DNA of 50,913 bases from CAXPZW01 sp964221845. GTDB taxonomy: Bacteria > Bacteroidota > Bacteroidia > Flavobacteriales_D > Sanyastnellaceae. The stretch is taken from assembly GCA_964221845.1 (NCBI GenBank), contig CAXPZW010000041.1, positions 1-50,913 on the forward strand, given 5' to 3'. This document shows positions 8,697 through 16,663 of this stretch, piece after piece (the first letter of the stretch is position 1; the number at the start of each line of letters is the position of its first letter). The position numbers were made by a program, and so were the translations under genes. The notes below the pieces were generated by a model that did no database searches, was not told the DNA's origin, and was given only the letters and a program-made list of their open reading frames with translations.

Positions 8697-10242
8697 CCAT
8701 TTGGTGGCTTTGGTCAAAGCCAGGGTAGTGCAGGCGGTAATGGTAAAGGCCCGAAGGCAAATCATCCACATTGAACGTATGACGGTGGTACCCAGGCGCC
8801 AAGTGCGTCTCGGTCAACAGCGAACGCACCAGACGTCCATTGTTGTCCATCAAATCCAAGGAAACGGTACGCGAACTCACCAAGCTGAACCCAACGGTCA
8901 CCTCTGTTGAGGAAGGGTTGGGGTAGGACGGGAAGAGTTCGTCTTCGGGGTAGACCATGTGCAGTTGGTCGTCGGCCACAGCCAGCGAAATGTCTTCGTC
9001 GCCTTCTTGGTAAGGGATGATGGAGAAGTAGCACAGGAACATCTCGTCTTGGGTGCCCTCACCCCACCAGCTCCACTGCGGAGGATCGCTGGGGTTAAAC
9101 GGGTTGTCTGAGGTGTTGTCGTAGGTGCCGAATGCATGGATGTTGTAACCCCCAGGAATGTGCAGCAGGTTGGGGTAGGTGTAGAAGCCTTGCCAGTTGA
9201 AGTCCCATTCGGGAATGTCGATCAGTGGAATGGTGTCGGTTTCATCTGGGCTCACCGCAAACACTTCCCAGCTTTTGCCCAGCAAATGGCAGTGCGGGGC
9301 AATGCCAATCACAGACACGTCAAACGGGGTTTGAAAAATGCCGTGGAAGGTGGTGATCTCGTTTGGTGGAATCAGGAACGGCTCGTCCAAATCCTGCGGA
9401 GAAACCGGGAACGTATATACATAGCGTTGCACGGGATCGTCGGCAAAGAAGATGTTGATGCTGGTTTGGTCGTACTCATCTACTGGGTACGGACCGTAGT
9501 GCATCTGCAACAGGATCTTAGAGTCGGCCCACAGGCGGTTGCCAATGGTGGGCGGGTAAACTTGCGGTTGCATGCCTGGCACCCACGCGCCCCAGAAGCC
9601 GATGGTGGGGTCAAAGCCAAAGCCGCCGAACTCTTCGTACCCGTAGTCGGGGTCTGAGTTGTCCAGAATGTTGGCGGTGTTAGTGGTGTCCACCGCCAAG
9701 ATGGCGTGGTGGCAAATGTTCTTGTTGTCGGGACGCACCTCAATGGCTGAGATGTCCACGTCTTCGGTCAGGCCGGTTTCCAAGACAAAGACCTGGTACT
9801 GGTCGGTGTTGTCGCCTTCGTGGAGGTAAGCCTCTTCCATGGTGAGCACCAGGTCTGGTTCGCCCACTTGCGAACCTTCGGGGAAAGTGGGGACGGGTGG
9901 TTCCAACGCAGGGTCCCCTTGCGGCATGCCGTCGTTGTACCAGTCTGAGATCAGGGTGATCTCTTCATCGGTCAGCACGTTTTCGTCCTTGAAGTGCACG
10001 TACTCTGGGTTGGGCGACCACGGTGGCATGTACTTGATGGCCGTCACGTATTCGATCATGCCGCCGTAGGCTGTGGCCTCCTCATACGAAGTGATGGGGA
10101 AAGGGCCGATTTCACCTTCGCGGTGGCAGCTGGTGCAGTGGTCGTAGAGGATGGGGGCGATGTCTTCGCTCCAGGTCACGTCCTGTGCCGAGAGGGCGGT
10201 GGAGAGGGCCACTGCGGCGGAAAGGAGAGCAATGCGTTTCAT
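8683..10242 (-). CDS. Secreted cytochrome c / copper type II ascorbate-dependent monooxygenase with T9SS sorting domain
   Basis: Protein of 519 aa. Signal peptide to about residue 19 (ALSAQ). A haem c domain follows: CTSCH at 36-40 and a likely axial Met72 in YMPPW. The middle resembles the PHM/dopamine-beta-monooxygenase two-domain core: His178-His179 (NICHHA) and His248 (QMHYG) fit the CuH site; His317 and His319 (PHCHL) with Met401 (DEMFLCYF) fit the CuM site. The C-terminal ~85 residues (SYPNPSSTEVTV to QMVIGQ) form a type A T9SS sorting domain, so the enzyme is probably exported and surface-attached or released. The substrate is unknown; the family hydroxylates at copper with electrons delivered one at a time, and the fused haem is a plausible donor. 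It overlaps the upstream redoxin gene by ATGA, so the two are translationally coupled. Confidence 0.88.
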   Translation of the reverse strand: MKRIALLSAAVALSTALSAQDVTWSEDIAPILYDHCTSCHREGEIGPFPITSYEEATAYGGMIEYVTAIKYMPPWSPNPEYVHFKDENVLTDEEITLISDWYNDGMPQGDPALEPPVPTFPEGSQVGEPDLVLTMEEAYLHEGDNTDQYQVFVLETGLTEDVDISAIEVRPDNKNICHHAILAVDTTNTANILDNSDPDYGYEEFGGFGFDPTIGFWGAWVPGMQPQVYPPTIGNRLWADSKILLQMHYGPYPVDEYDQTSINIFFADDPVQRYVYTFPVSPQDLDEPFLIPPNEITTFHGIFQTPFDVSVIGIAPHCHLLGKSWEVFAVSPDETDTIPLIDIPEWDFNWQGFYTYPNLLHIPGGYNIHAFGTYDNTSDNPFNPSDPPQWSWWGEGTQDEMFLCYFSIIPYQEGDEDISLAVADDQLHMVYPEDELFPSYPNPSSTEVTVGFSLVSSRTVSLDLMDNNGRLVRSLLTETHLAPGYHRHTFNVDDLPSGLYHYRLHYPGFDQSHQMVIGQ

Positions 10243-10763
10243 GGATTCTTGGGGCGTTCAATGATGCAGCCGATGGCAGGCGCAGCCGGGGTGTTGACCG
10301 GCTTGCCCGAAGTTACGGCTTTCAGGGCGTCTTTCAGTTCAGATGAGGTGGTGCGCGTACGGCGTTTGCCCACGCGTACGTAGCTGTTGTCGATGCGGCC
10401 TTGGTAGCGCACAACGCCTTTGATGTCGACCAAAACCACTTCGGGGGTGACCGTAGCGCCGTACTTGGAGGTCAAGTCCTCGGTGTCCGGATGCAGGGGG
10501 AAGGGGATGTCGAACTCCTGGTCAAAGGCGGCGATTTCCTCAGGGGTGCTGTGTGCGTTGGGGAAAACCCCTTCAAAGTGCACGCCCTTGCCTTCGAAGT
10601 CAGCGTGGAGCTGTTTGAGGGCTGGGGTGTAGTACTTGCAAATGTTGCAGCGCTGGGCCATGAAAATGTACACGGTAAAGTCGGCCTGGTGTTCCAAGGG
10701 TCGGGGAGTGGTGGCCGAAGAAAAGGCCAACACAGCAAGCACAGCTAGCACGAGAAATCGCAT
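10239..10763 (-). CDS. Redoxin (AhpC/TSA-thioredoxin-like) exported protein, partner of the copper monooxygenase
   Basis: Protein of 174 aa from the ATG at 10763, chosen because it begins a clear signal segment (MRFLVLAVLAVLAFSSA); the frame is open further upstream but without a leader-like sequence. A thioredoxin-fold domain follows with a CNIC motif at Cys39-Cys42, then HPDTEDLTSKYGATVTPEV, containing the cis-Pro region. The C-terminal tail ends IGCIIERPKNP with Cys166. From memory, long planctomycete-type redoxins carry a GCxIER-like tail directly before a VTYSEHVAPIL cytochrome segment. Here the same junction is split into two genes overlapping by 4 nt, with VTWSEDIAPIL starting the next protein. 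It probably supplies or relays reducing equivalents to the haem/copper protein, which is inference. Confidence 0.82.
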   Translation of the reverse strand: MRFLVLAVLAVLAFSSATTPRPLEHQADFTVYIFMAQRCNICKYYTPALKQLHADFEGKGVHFEGVFPNAHSTPEEIAAFDQEFDIPFPLHPDTEDLTSKYGATVTPEVVLVDIKGVVRYQGRIDNSYVRVGKRRTRTTSSELKDALKAVTSGKPVNTPAAPAIGCIIERPKNP

Positions 10764-10847
10764 GTGGACAAGATACGTCATTCCCCTAGCAGACCGAGTT
10801 GGCCTCGACAAGGTTTAACTCAAAATTCAGCGTTTCTTTGAGGCGTC

Positions 10848-11825
10848 ATGCCGCTAGCCCTTCGTCCGTTGCGCCACCTGTTGGCCGCCTTGCGCGTCCA
10901 ACGCCGCTGGAACCAGGAACACCTGGAGCCGGTGCTGCAGCCGTACCGCAGGCAGGGTGATGTGGTCGATTGGCAGAAAATTACGGGCTACTATGCGTTG
11001 GCGGTCCCTGCGGCGATTGGGGAGGCGTTTGCCTTGCTGAGGAGTGCGCCTCTGACCGAACAGGAACGCGCCGCCATGGCCTTTTTGGGAGCCCTCTCAC
11101 CGGTGCTCGATGATTTGTACGATCGCCAGCACCTGACCACCGAGGCCATCGAAACTTTGGTGCACCACCACCACGCCGCATCTGCCACCACGCCCGCTGA
11201 AGCCTTATTTTGCGAATTGGCCTCACAGGCCCTCCAACAGTTTGGACCCGTAGCACGCGCAGGTTTTGACGCGGTCAAGCGCCAAGTCCTGGGTGCCCAG
11301 GCCGAGAGCCGCAAGCAGCAACTGGTGGAAACGCTCCGGGAGGACCTGCTCGACATTTCCTTAAAAAAGGGCGGTCACGCTTTTGCGCTCTATGCGCTCC
11401 CTCTGCGCACGGCAAAAGACCCGCACACACCGTTGGCTTATGCCCTTGGAGCGGCCATGCAAGTCGAGAACGATTTGTTTGACCTCTGGAAAGACCGGCA
11501 AGAAGGCGTGCGCACCGCCTGCACCGAAGCCACAGCGGTCCACCAATTGCGCACCATGTATGCCGAGGCTTGTGAACAGGTCGCTCGTACGCTGGCTGAA
11601 CATCCCGCCGGACCCCGTCAAAAAGCGGCGTTTGCCTACCACATCAATCTGGTGCTCGCCCGCGGATTGGTTTGCCTGGATGTACTGGATCGCCGAGCGC
11701 GCAACCACTCGCCCTTCAATGCGCATGCCTGGCCGCGCGAATCCCTGGTGGTAGACCTCGACACCGCCGCTGCCAAATGGCGCACCCTGCGTTACGCGTC
11801 TCGCCAACTTCCTGTTCACCCATGA
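10848..11825 (+). CDS. Class I isoprenoid-synthase-like protein
   Basis: Protein of 325 aa, almost entirely helical and without a signal peptide. Two acidic motifs have the spacing of trans-prenyl transferases and terpene synthases: SPVLDDLYDR with Asp88, Asp89 and Asp92 (DDxxD), and QVENDLFDLWKDRQEG with Asn208-Asp209 and Asp216 near the second metal site. The rest of the sequence does not look like a standard polyprenyl diphosphate synthase, so product and substrate are unknown. It matches what databases call a class 1 isoprenoid biosynthesis enzyme in Bacteroidota, as I recall the family. The stop codon overlaps the start of a short globin-like remnant (ATGA), suggesting an old two-gene unit. 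Confidence 0.6.
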   Translation: MPLALRPLRHLLAALRVQRRWNQEHLEPVLQPYRRQGDVVDWQKITGYYALAVPAAIGEAFALLRSAPLTEQERAAMAFLGALSPVLDDLYDRQHLTTEAIETLVHHHHAASATTPAEALFCELASQALQQFGPVARAGFDAVKRQVLGAQAESRKQQLVETLREDLLDISLKKGGHAFALYALPLRTAKDPHTPLAYALGAAMQVENDLFDLWKDRQEGVRTACTEATAVHQLRTMYAEACEQVARTLAEHPAGPRQKAAFAYHINLVLARGLVCLDVLDRRARNHSPFNAHAWPRESLVVDLDTAAAKWRTLRYASRQLPVHP

Positions 11826-11953
11826 CCGACCTGACACCCCAGAACCTTGCTGCTGCCGTTCGCGCTTTCTACGCCCAAGCGGTCCCCGACCCGGTCATCG
11901 GACACCTCTTGCACTTCCACTTGGACTTCTCAGGGTCGTTCGTAACCACGTGA
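11822..11953 (+). pseudogene. Truncated globin-like remnant (43 aa)
   Basis: An ATG overlapping the upstream stop (ATGA) opens a 43-codon frame: MTDLTPQNLAAAVRAFYAQA then VPDPVIGHLL, ending in TGA at 11951. The N-terminal pattern (FYxxA..DPVIGHLxHFHLD) resembles the first two helices of group III truncated haemoglobins, which are normally about 120-150 aa; the proximal-His region and everything after is missing. The next 55 nt before the symporter do not continue the domain in any frame I could see. A decayed gene is likelier than a functional peptide. The similarity is by eye only. Confidence 0.35.
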
Positions 11954-12008
11954 ATACCTCACGGCCAATCCGATGCGATCCGGATGGACGTTCCACTATT
12001 TTGCGGTT

Positions 12009-14042
12009 ATGCAATTGGAAACTCTGGACTGGCTGATCATTGCAGCCTTCTTTTTGGTGTCGCTGGCCATTGGGCTGTGGACCTCGCGGAGTGCGGGGAA
12101 GAGTGCGGCGGATTTTTTCCTGAGCGGGCGGAACATGCCTTGGTGGCTGTTGGGCGTGAGTATGGTGGCCACCACCTTCAGCGCCGATACGCCCAACCTG
12201 GTGACCGATTTGGTGCGGGGCAACGGTGTGGCGGCCAACTGGGCGTGGTGGGCATTTTTGCTCACCGGTATGCTGACCGTGTTTGTCTACGCCCGCTTGT
12301 GGCGAAGGGCCGGGGTGCTCACCGACCTGGAGTTTTACGAATTACGCTATGCCGGCAAGCCTGCAGCCTTTTTGCGGGGCTTCCGAGCGGTGTACTTGGG
12401 GGTGTTTTTCAATGTGGTGATCATGGCCACCGTGTGTGTGGCGGGCATCAAAATGGGGGAGGTGCTGCTGGGCATTGAGCCTGTGCAAATGCTGCTGCTG
12501 ACCGGTATAGTCACCGTTATCTACTCCTCGCTTGGCGGACTCAAGGGCGTGATCTTTACCGACTTCGTGCAGTTTGTGCTGGCCATGATCGGTTCTGTGG
12601 CGGCGGCGATGTACATCATTGACCTGCCCGAGGTGGGCTCGGTGACCGCGCTGTTGCATCACCCCGAGGTGGAGGGCTACACCCGATTCTTTCCCGATTT
12701 CTCGGATACCGATGCGCTGCTGACCCTGCTGGTGTTGCCGCTGGCGGTCCAGTGGTGGAGCGTGTGGTACCCTGGTGCAGAGCCGGGTGGAGGAGGCTAC
12801 GTGGCCCAACGCATGTTGTCGGCCAAGGACGAGAACCACGCGCTGGGGGCAACGCTGTTTTTCAACGTGGCGCACTACGCGCTGCGCCCGTGGCCGTGGT
12901 TGTTGATTGCACTGGCATCACTCGTATTCTTCCCCAAAACCACCGATTTGAGCGATCAAGCATCTTATGCGGCGGACTTGCCTGCAGTACTGGAGCAGTA
13001 TGATACGCCGGGCATTGCTCACGAAAACCTGGTGACCTGTCTGGCCATTGCTTCCGAAGAAGGCAACGTGCAGGCCACCGCTGACCTGGCGGTGGTGCAG
13101 GCCAATCCCGACGGTTTGGAGGTGCGCTCCTGGGCACTGATCCAAATGGAGAAAAACCTTAAAAGCGGCATGCTCAAGCCAGCCGAACAGCAGAGCTCCG
13201 TGCTGGGCAACCGCGAACTGATCCGCATGTTTATGGCCAAGCCTACGGTGTCCATGGACAAGTTGGGCCACGATTTGGGCTATCCGCTGATGCTGGGGCA
13301 TTTGCCTGCGGGCTTGCTCGGATTGGTGATTGCCTCCTTGATTGCGGCACTGATGAGTACCCTGAGCACTCATTTGAATTGGGGCGCTTCCTATGTGGTG
13401 AACGATGTATACCTACGTTTTGTACGTCCCCAGGCTTCAGACAAGCAGCAAGTCAACATGGGCCGCGTAACCACTGTGACCTTGATGGTATTGGCCGGAC
13501 TCTTAGCCACGGTGATTGAGACCGCTGGAGACGGCTTCCAATTGCTCTTGCAGATTGGTGCAGGCACCGGACTGATCTTCATCCTGCGATGGTTCTGGTG
13601 GCGCATCAACGCCTACACCGAGATTGCGGGAATGATCATTTCGTTCTTGGTGGCCTTGGTGTTCCACTTCAACGACTTTGGATTGGGGGCTGGAGAACGC
13701 TTGGTTGCTGGAGTTGTGGTCACTACCATCGGTTGGATCGCAGTCACCTTTGCAACAGCTCCTGTGCCTGCCGAAACCCTCAAGGCCTTTTATGCGCGCA
13801 TTCGTCCGCACGGCAAGGGATGGGAGCGCGTGTTGCCCGAGGGGTACCGCGAGATGCACCCGCCGACCGGCCGCTTGCCCTTCCAAATCCTGTGCATGCT
13901 GCTGGGGTGCGCCACGGTGTACTTTGCCCTGTTTGGCATGGGCAGCCTGATCTACGCCGATTACAAATCGGGGGTAGGGCTGTTGGCCGCAGGGGTCAGT
14001 GCAGGGTTTGCGCTGTGGTACTTCTGGGGCAAGGCGCGTTAG
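12009..14042 (+). CDS. Sodium:solute symporter family transporter
   Basis: Protein of 677 aa from the ATG at 12009 (MQLETLDWLIIAAFF); a longer reading from 11973 adds only a non-hydrophobic leader. It has about 13 hydrophobic segments in the LeuT-fold SSS arrangement, with family patterns such as DFFLSGRNMPWWLLGVSMVA in the first helices and YSSLGGLKGVIFTDFVQF in TM5. A hydrophilic stretch at about residues 315-400 interrupts the core and may be an extracytoplasmic loop. It couples Na+ influx to import of an organic solute; substrate cannot be told from sequence, and no catabolic neighbour gives a hint. Its stop shares four bases (TTAG) with the convergent dehydrogenase stop. Confidence 0.9.
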   Translation: MQLETLDWLIIAAFFLVSLAIGLWTSRSAGKSAADFFLSGRNMPWWLLGVSMVATTFSADTPNLVTDLVRGNGVAANWAWWAFLLTGMLTVFVYARLWRRAGVLTDLEFYELRYAGKPAAFLRGFRAVYLGVFFNVVIMATVCVAGIKMGEVLLGIEPVQMLLLTGIVTVIYSSLGGLKGVIFTDFVQFVLAMIGSVAAAMYIIDLPEVGSVTALLHHPEVEGYTRFFPDFSDTDALLTLLVLPLAVQWWSVWYPGAEPGGGGYVAQRMLSAKDENHALGATLFFNVAHYALRPWPWLLIALASLVFFPKTTDLSDQASYAADLPAVLEQYDTPGIAHENLVTCLAIASEEGNVQATADLAVVQANPDGLEVRSWALIQMEKNLKSGMLKPAEQQSSVLGNRELIRMFMAKPTVSMDKLGHDLGYPLMLGHLPAGLLGLVIASLIAALMSTLSTHLNWGASYVVNDVYLRFVRPQASDKQQVNMGRVTTVTLMVLAGLLATVIETAGDGFQLLLQIGAGTGLIFILRWFWWRINAYTEIAGMIISFLVALVFHFNDFGLGAGERLVAGVVVTTIGWIAVTFATAPVPAETLKAFYARIRPHGKGWERVLPEGYREMHPPTGRLPFQILCMLLGCATVYFALFGMGSLIYADYKSGVGLLAAGVSAGFALWYFWGKAR

Positions 14043-15211
14043 ACGGCAAAGCCTTCGCCGGCGGCTGCTTTTTGACGCAGCACCAAGCTGCAGCGGTAGC
14101 GCTCTTCACGATACGTGTCGTTGAGCTCATCCAAGGTGTCGACCACTTTTTGGATGCCCACTTCGCTTGCCCAAGCCAGCAATCCTTTGGGGTAGTTCAC
14201 CCCTTTGGTCATGGCCAAGTCCACGTCTTGTGCTGAAGCAATGCCCAAGTAAACCGCATCTGCGGCCTCATTGATGAGCATACAGAGTACACGCCATTGG
14301 ATGCGTTCACGCACAGCGGCGTCTGTGGATGGGGTAGGAGCGACAGCACCTTCGGCATAGTCGTAGTAACCGCGTCCTGATTTGCGTCCGTACCAGCCGG
14401 CCTGGCTGTGACGCTGTTGGGTGAAGGAGGGCTTGTAGCGTGGGTCGTAGTAGAACGCAGTCCACACCGACTCGGTCACCGCGTAGTTCACGTCGTTGCC
14501 GATGAAATCCATGAGCTCAAACGGCCCCATGGGGAAGCCAAGGTCCTTCATGGCCGCATCAATGGTGGCGAACCCATCGGGGCCTTCGGGTACAAATCCT
14601 TCTTCATACATGCGCAAGGCTTCGCCATAGAATGGACGGGCCACGCGGTTGACAATGAACCCTGGGGTGTCTTTGGCCAGGACGGTGACCTTCTTCCAGC
14701 CGTCAATCAACGATCGCGCAGCGTCCACCACTGCGGGTGAGGTTTGCACCGCGGGAATGATTTCCACCAGCGGCATGAGTGGTGCGGGGTTGAAGAAGTG
14801 GATGCCCACCACACGCGAGGCGTCTTTGCACGCTGCACCAATGGAGGCGACCGAAAGCGAACTGGTGTTGGTGGCCAGGATGCAGGTAGGGCTCACAATG
14901 GCTTCCAACTTTTCAAACACAGTGCATTTGATGTCCAAGCGCTCCACGATGGCTTCGATCACCAAGTCGCACGGCTTGAAGTCGGCGGGGGAGTGGGTGT
15001 AGGTGATGCGTGCTTGGGTGGCGGCGGCGTCCTCGGCGGTGATGCGTCCTTTTTCTACCAAGCGGGCCATGATCTTGGCGAGTTTGGTTTGGGACTTCTC
15101 GAGGGCTTCTTGGTGGACGTCGCAAAGGATGACCGGGTGCCCGTTTTGGGCCGCTACCTGGGCAATGCCGCTGCCCATGGCGCCGGCGCCCATGATGCCA
15201 ATGGTGTGCAT
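14039..15211 (-). CDS. 3-hydroxyacyl-CoA dehydrogenase
   Basis: Protein of 390 aa from the ATG at 15211 (MHTIGIMGAGAMGSGIA), which puts the Rossmann GxGxxG at residues 7-12 as in the family and lies 20 nt after a good -7 box. The N-terminal NAD-binding domain has ATNTSSLSV and VVGIHFFNPAP with the catalytic His. Two C-terminal 3HCDH helical domains follow (TPGFIVNRVARPFYGEAL; MLINEAADAVYLG). It oxidises (S)-3-hydroxyacyl-CoA to 3-oxoacyl-CoA with NAD+, in fatty-acid or phenylacetate-type degradation. At ~390 aa it is longer than the 280-aa single enzymes because the C-terminal domain is duplicated, as in PaaC/PaaH-like proteins. No hydratase or thiolase is adjacent. Confidence 0.92.
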   Translation of the reverse strand: MHTIGIMGAGAMGSGIAQVAAQNGHPVILCDVHQEALEKSQTKLAKIMARLVEKGRITAEDAAATQARITYTHSPADFKPCDLVIEAIVERLDIKCTVFEKLEAIVSPTCILATNTSSLSVASIGAACKDASRVVGIHFFNPAPLMPLVEIIPAVQTSPAVVDAARSLIDGWKKVTVLAKDTPGFIVNRVARPFYGEALRMYEEGFVPEGPDGFATIDAAMKDLGFPMGPFELMDFIGNDVNYAVTESVWTAFYYDPRYKPSFTQQRHSQAGWYGRKSGRGYYDYAEGAVAPTPSTDAAVRERIQWRVLCMLINEAADAVYLGIASAQDVDLAMTKGVNYPKGLLAWASEVGIQKVVDTLDELNDTYREERYRCSLVLRQKAAAGEGFAV

Positions 15212-15230
15212 GTGGGGTTGGGTTTTGCGG

Positions 15231-15238
15231 CGAAAGTA
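15231..15238 (-). promoter_or_regulatory. -7 box of the 3-hydroxyacyl-CoA dehydrogenase promoter
   Basis: TACTTTCG on the minus strand matches TAnnTTTG at seven of eight positions, 20 nt upstream of the ATG at 15211. No clear -33 TTG is visible. The remaining gap to 15491 is unusually C-rich on the plus strand, with short CCCC/CCAC runs and no other signal. Confidence 0.4.
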
Positions 15239-15479
15239 GCCAACTCCGCGGGGAATCCCGCACCCCGCCACCGCCCCCTACCTCCACCCAAAGTTCCCCA
15301 TCTCCCCACCACCCAAAGCCCACACTTTGTCGATAACCCCACTAAACACATGGCTTGCGTAAACGGTTTGATACGTGGGATTTTGCCAACTTGGAACAGT
15401 CCTTGCCTGCACACCCTGACCGGCCATCGCCTTGAGGATTTTTCCGAAAACGCGTGATATTCACGTGACGGCCTGCCGG

Positions 15480-15487
15480 TAGTTTTG
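15480..15487 (+). promoter_or_regulatory. -7 box of the DUF547 gene
   Basis: TAGTTTTG is a perfect TAnnTTTG, but it lies only 4 nt before the ATG at 15492. A transcript starting about 7 nt downstream would exclude that ATG and favour the in-frame ATGs at 15498 or 15507. Confidence 0.4.
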
Positions 15488-15497
15488 AACCATGCAT

Positions 15498-16277
15498 ATG
15501 AAACCGATGAAAGTCCTGCTCTTGTTTTTGCTCTCGGGCACCTTTACCCTGGATGCCGAGGCCTTGGCCACCTATCACGAATCGCAAGCGGCCATCGCTT
15601 CTGAAGTGGCCGAAGCTGAAGCCCAACGCGAAGTGGCCGCTGACATGCTCTGGGACCAACTGCTCCAAGAGCACGTGGACCGCGAAGGCAACGTGACTTA
15701 CCGCGCCATGAAGGCCGATGCCCGCTTCAACACCTGCGTCAAGGCATTCAGCGCCATCAAGATGGGCAGCGATTGGAGCCGCGAACAGAAAATGGCATAT
15801 TGGATCAACGCGTACAACGTGTTCACCGTCAAGCTCATCGTGGACAATTACCCCCTCAAGTCCATCACCGATTTGAAAGAGCCTTGGAAACAAAAGTTCA
15901 TCACCCTCGATGGACAGAAGTACAGCTTGAACCAAATCGAAAATGAAATCCTGCGTCCGCAGTTCAAGGATGCCCGCATCCACTTCGCGATCAACTGCGC
16001 ATCGTTTTCCTGCCCCAAGCTGAACAACCGGGCCTTCTTTGCTTCCTCGCTCAACAAAGTGCTGGACACCATGACCCGTCAGTTCTTGAACGACCCCAAG
16101 CGCAACAAGATCACCGCCGACAAAGTGCAGATCAGCAAGATCTTTGATTGGTACGGCGAGGACTTCGACACCGGCGGCAAAACCGTCATCGATTTCCTCA
16201 ACCGCTTCGGCATGGGCGTCAAGCCTGGGACCGAGGTGACTTACTTGGAATACGATTGGAGCTTGAACGGAAAGTAG
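15498..16277 (+). CDS. DUF547 domain exported protein
   Basis: Protein of 259 aa from the ATG at 15498 (MKPMKVLLLFLLSGTF); ATGs at 15492 and 15507 are also in frame, and the position of the -7 box argues against 15492. The signal segment is followed by a helical region and then the DUF547 core: QKMAYWINAYNVFTVKLIV (about residues 98-118), PLKSI, IHFAINCASFSCPKL (about 156-170) and IFDWYGEDF (about 213-221). DUF547 proteins are common in bacteria and plants and have no assigned reaction; the conserved Asn/His/Cys cluster suggests a papain-like or transglutaminase-like fold. It lies 29 nt upstream of the arsenosugar operon on the same strand, and that operon's own promoter sits in its 3' end. 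Confidence 0.85.
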   Translation: MKPMKVLLLFLLSGTFTLDAEALATYHESQAAIASEVAEAEAQREVAADMLWDQLLQEHVDREGNVTYRAMKADARFNTCVKAFSAIKMGSDWSREQKMAYWINAYNVFTVKLIVDNYPLKSITDLKEPWKQKFITLDGQKYSLNQIENEILRPQFKDARIHFAINCASFSCPKLNNRAFFASSLNKVLDTMTRQFLNDPKRNKITADKVQISKIFDWYGEDFDTGGKTVIDFLNRFGMGVKPGTEVTYLEYDWSLNGK

Positions 16278-16288
16278 TCCTACCTTTC
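16256..16288 (+). promoter_or_regulatory. Promoter of the arsenosugar operon
   Basis: TTG (16256-16258), 22 nt, then TACCTTTC (16281-16288), one mismatch from TAnnTTTG, 18 nt before the first ATG. The box overlaps the end of the DUF547 gene. No ArsR-type palindrome is evident nearby, so arsenic-responsive control is not supported by the sequence here. Confidence 0.45.
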
Positions 16289-16306
16289 TCCGACTAAACG
16301 CGACAG

Positions 16307-16642
16307 ATGTCTGATACCTACTACAATCCGCGCGACCTGCGCAAGTTTGGCAAGATCACCGAATGGGACGAGGAGCTCGGCAAGAAGTTCTTCGACTGGT
16401 ACGGCGAGGTCTTTCAAGAAGGTGCTTTGAGTGCCCGTGAAAAAAGCCTGATTGCCCTTGCGGTCAGCCATGCGGTGCAATGCCCCTACTGCATTGATGC
16501 CTACACCAAAGACGGCCTCTCGCGCGGCATTGGCAAAGAAGAAATGATGGAAGCCGTACACGTAGCTGGAGCCATCCGAGGCGGCGCTACCCTGGTGCAC
16601 GGCGTGCAGATGATGAACAAGGTGGAAAAGCTCAGCATGTAA
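16307..16642 (+). CDS. Arsenosugar biosynthesis-associated peroxidase-like protein (AhpD/CMD fold)
   Basis: Protein of 111 aa. It has the carboxymuconolactone-decarboxylase/AhpD signature: EKSLIALAVSHAVQCPYCIDAYTK, with redox Cys59 and Cys62 and the usual downstream His replaced by the DAYT context. This compact subfamily is a known companion of ArsS and ArsM in arsenosugar loci. The reaction is unproven; a thiol-disulfide or peroxide-handling step that keeps trivalent arsenic intermediates or the radical enzyme in the right redox state would fit. It is the first gene of the operon, 21 nt before arsS, behind its own promoter. Confidence 0.88.
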   Translation: MSDTYYNPRDLRKFGKITEWDEELGKKFFDWYGEVFQEGALSAREKSLIALAVSHAVQCPYCIDAYTKDGLSRGIGKEEMMEAVHVAGAIRGGATLVHGVQMMNKVEKLSM

Positions 16643-16663
16643 GCCCCACCCCCAAGAACTTCC

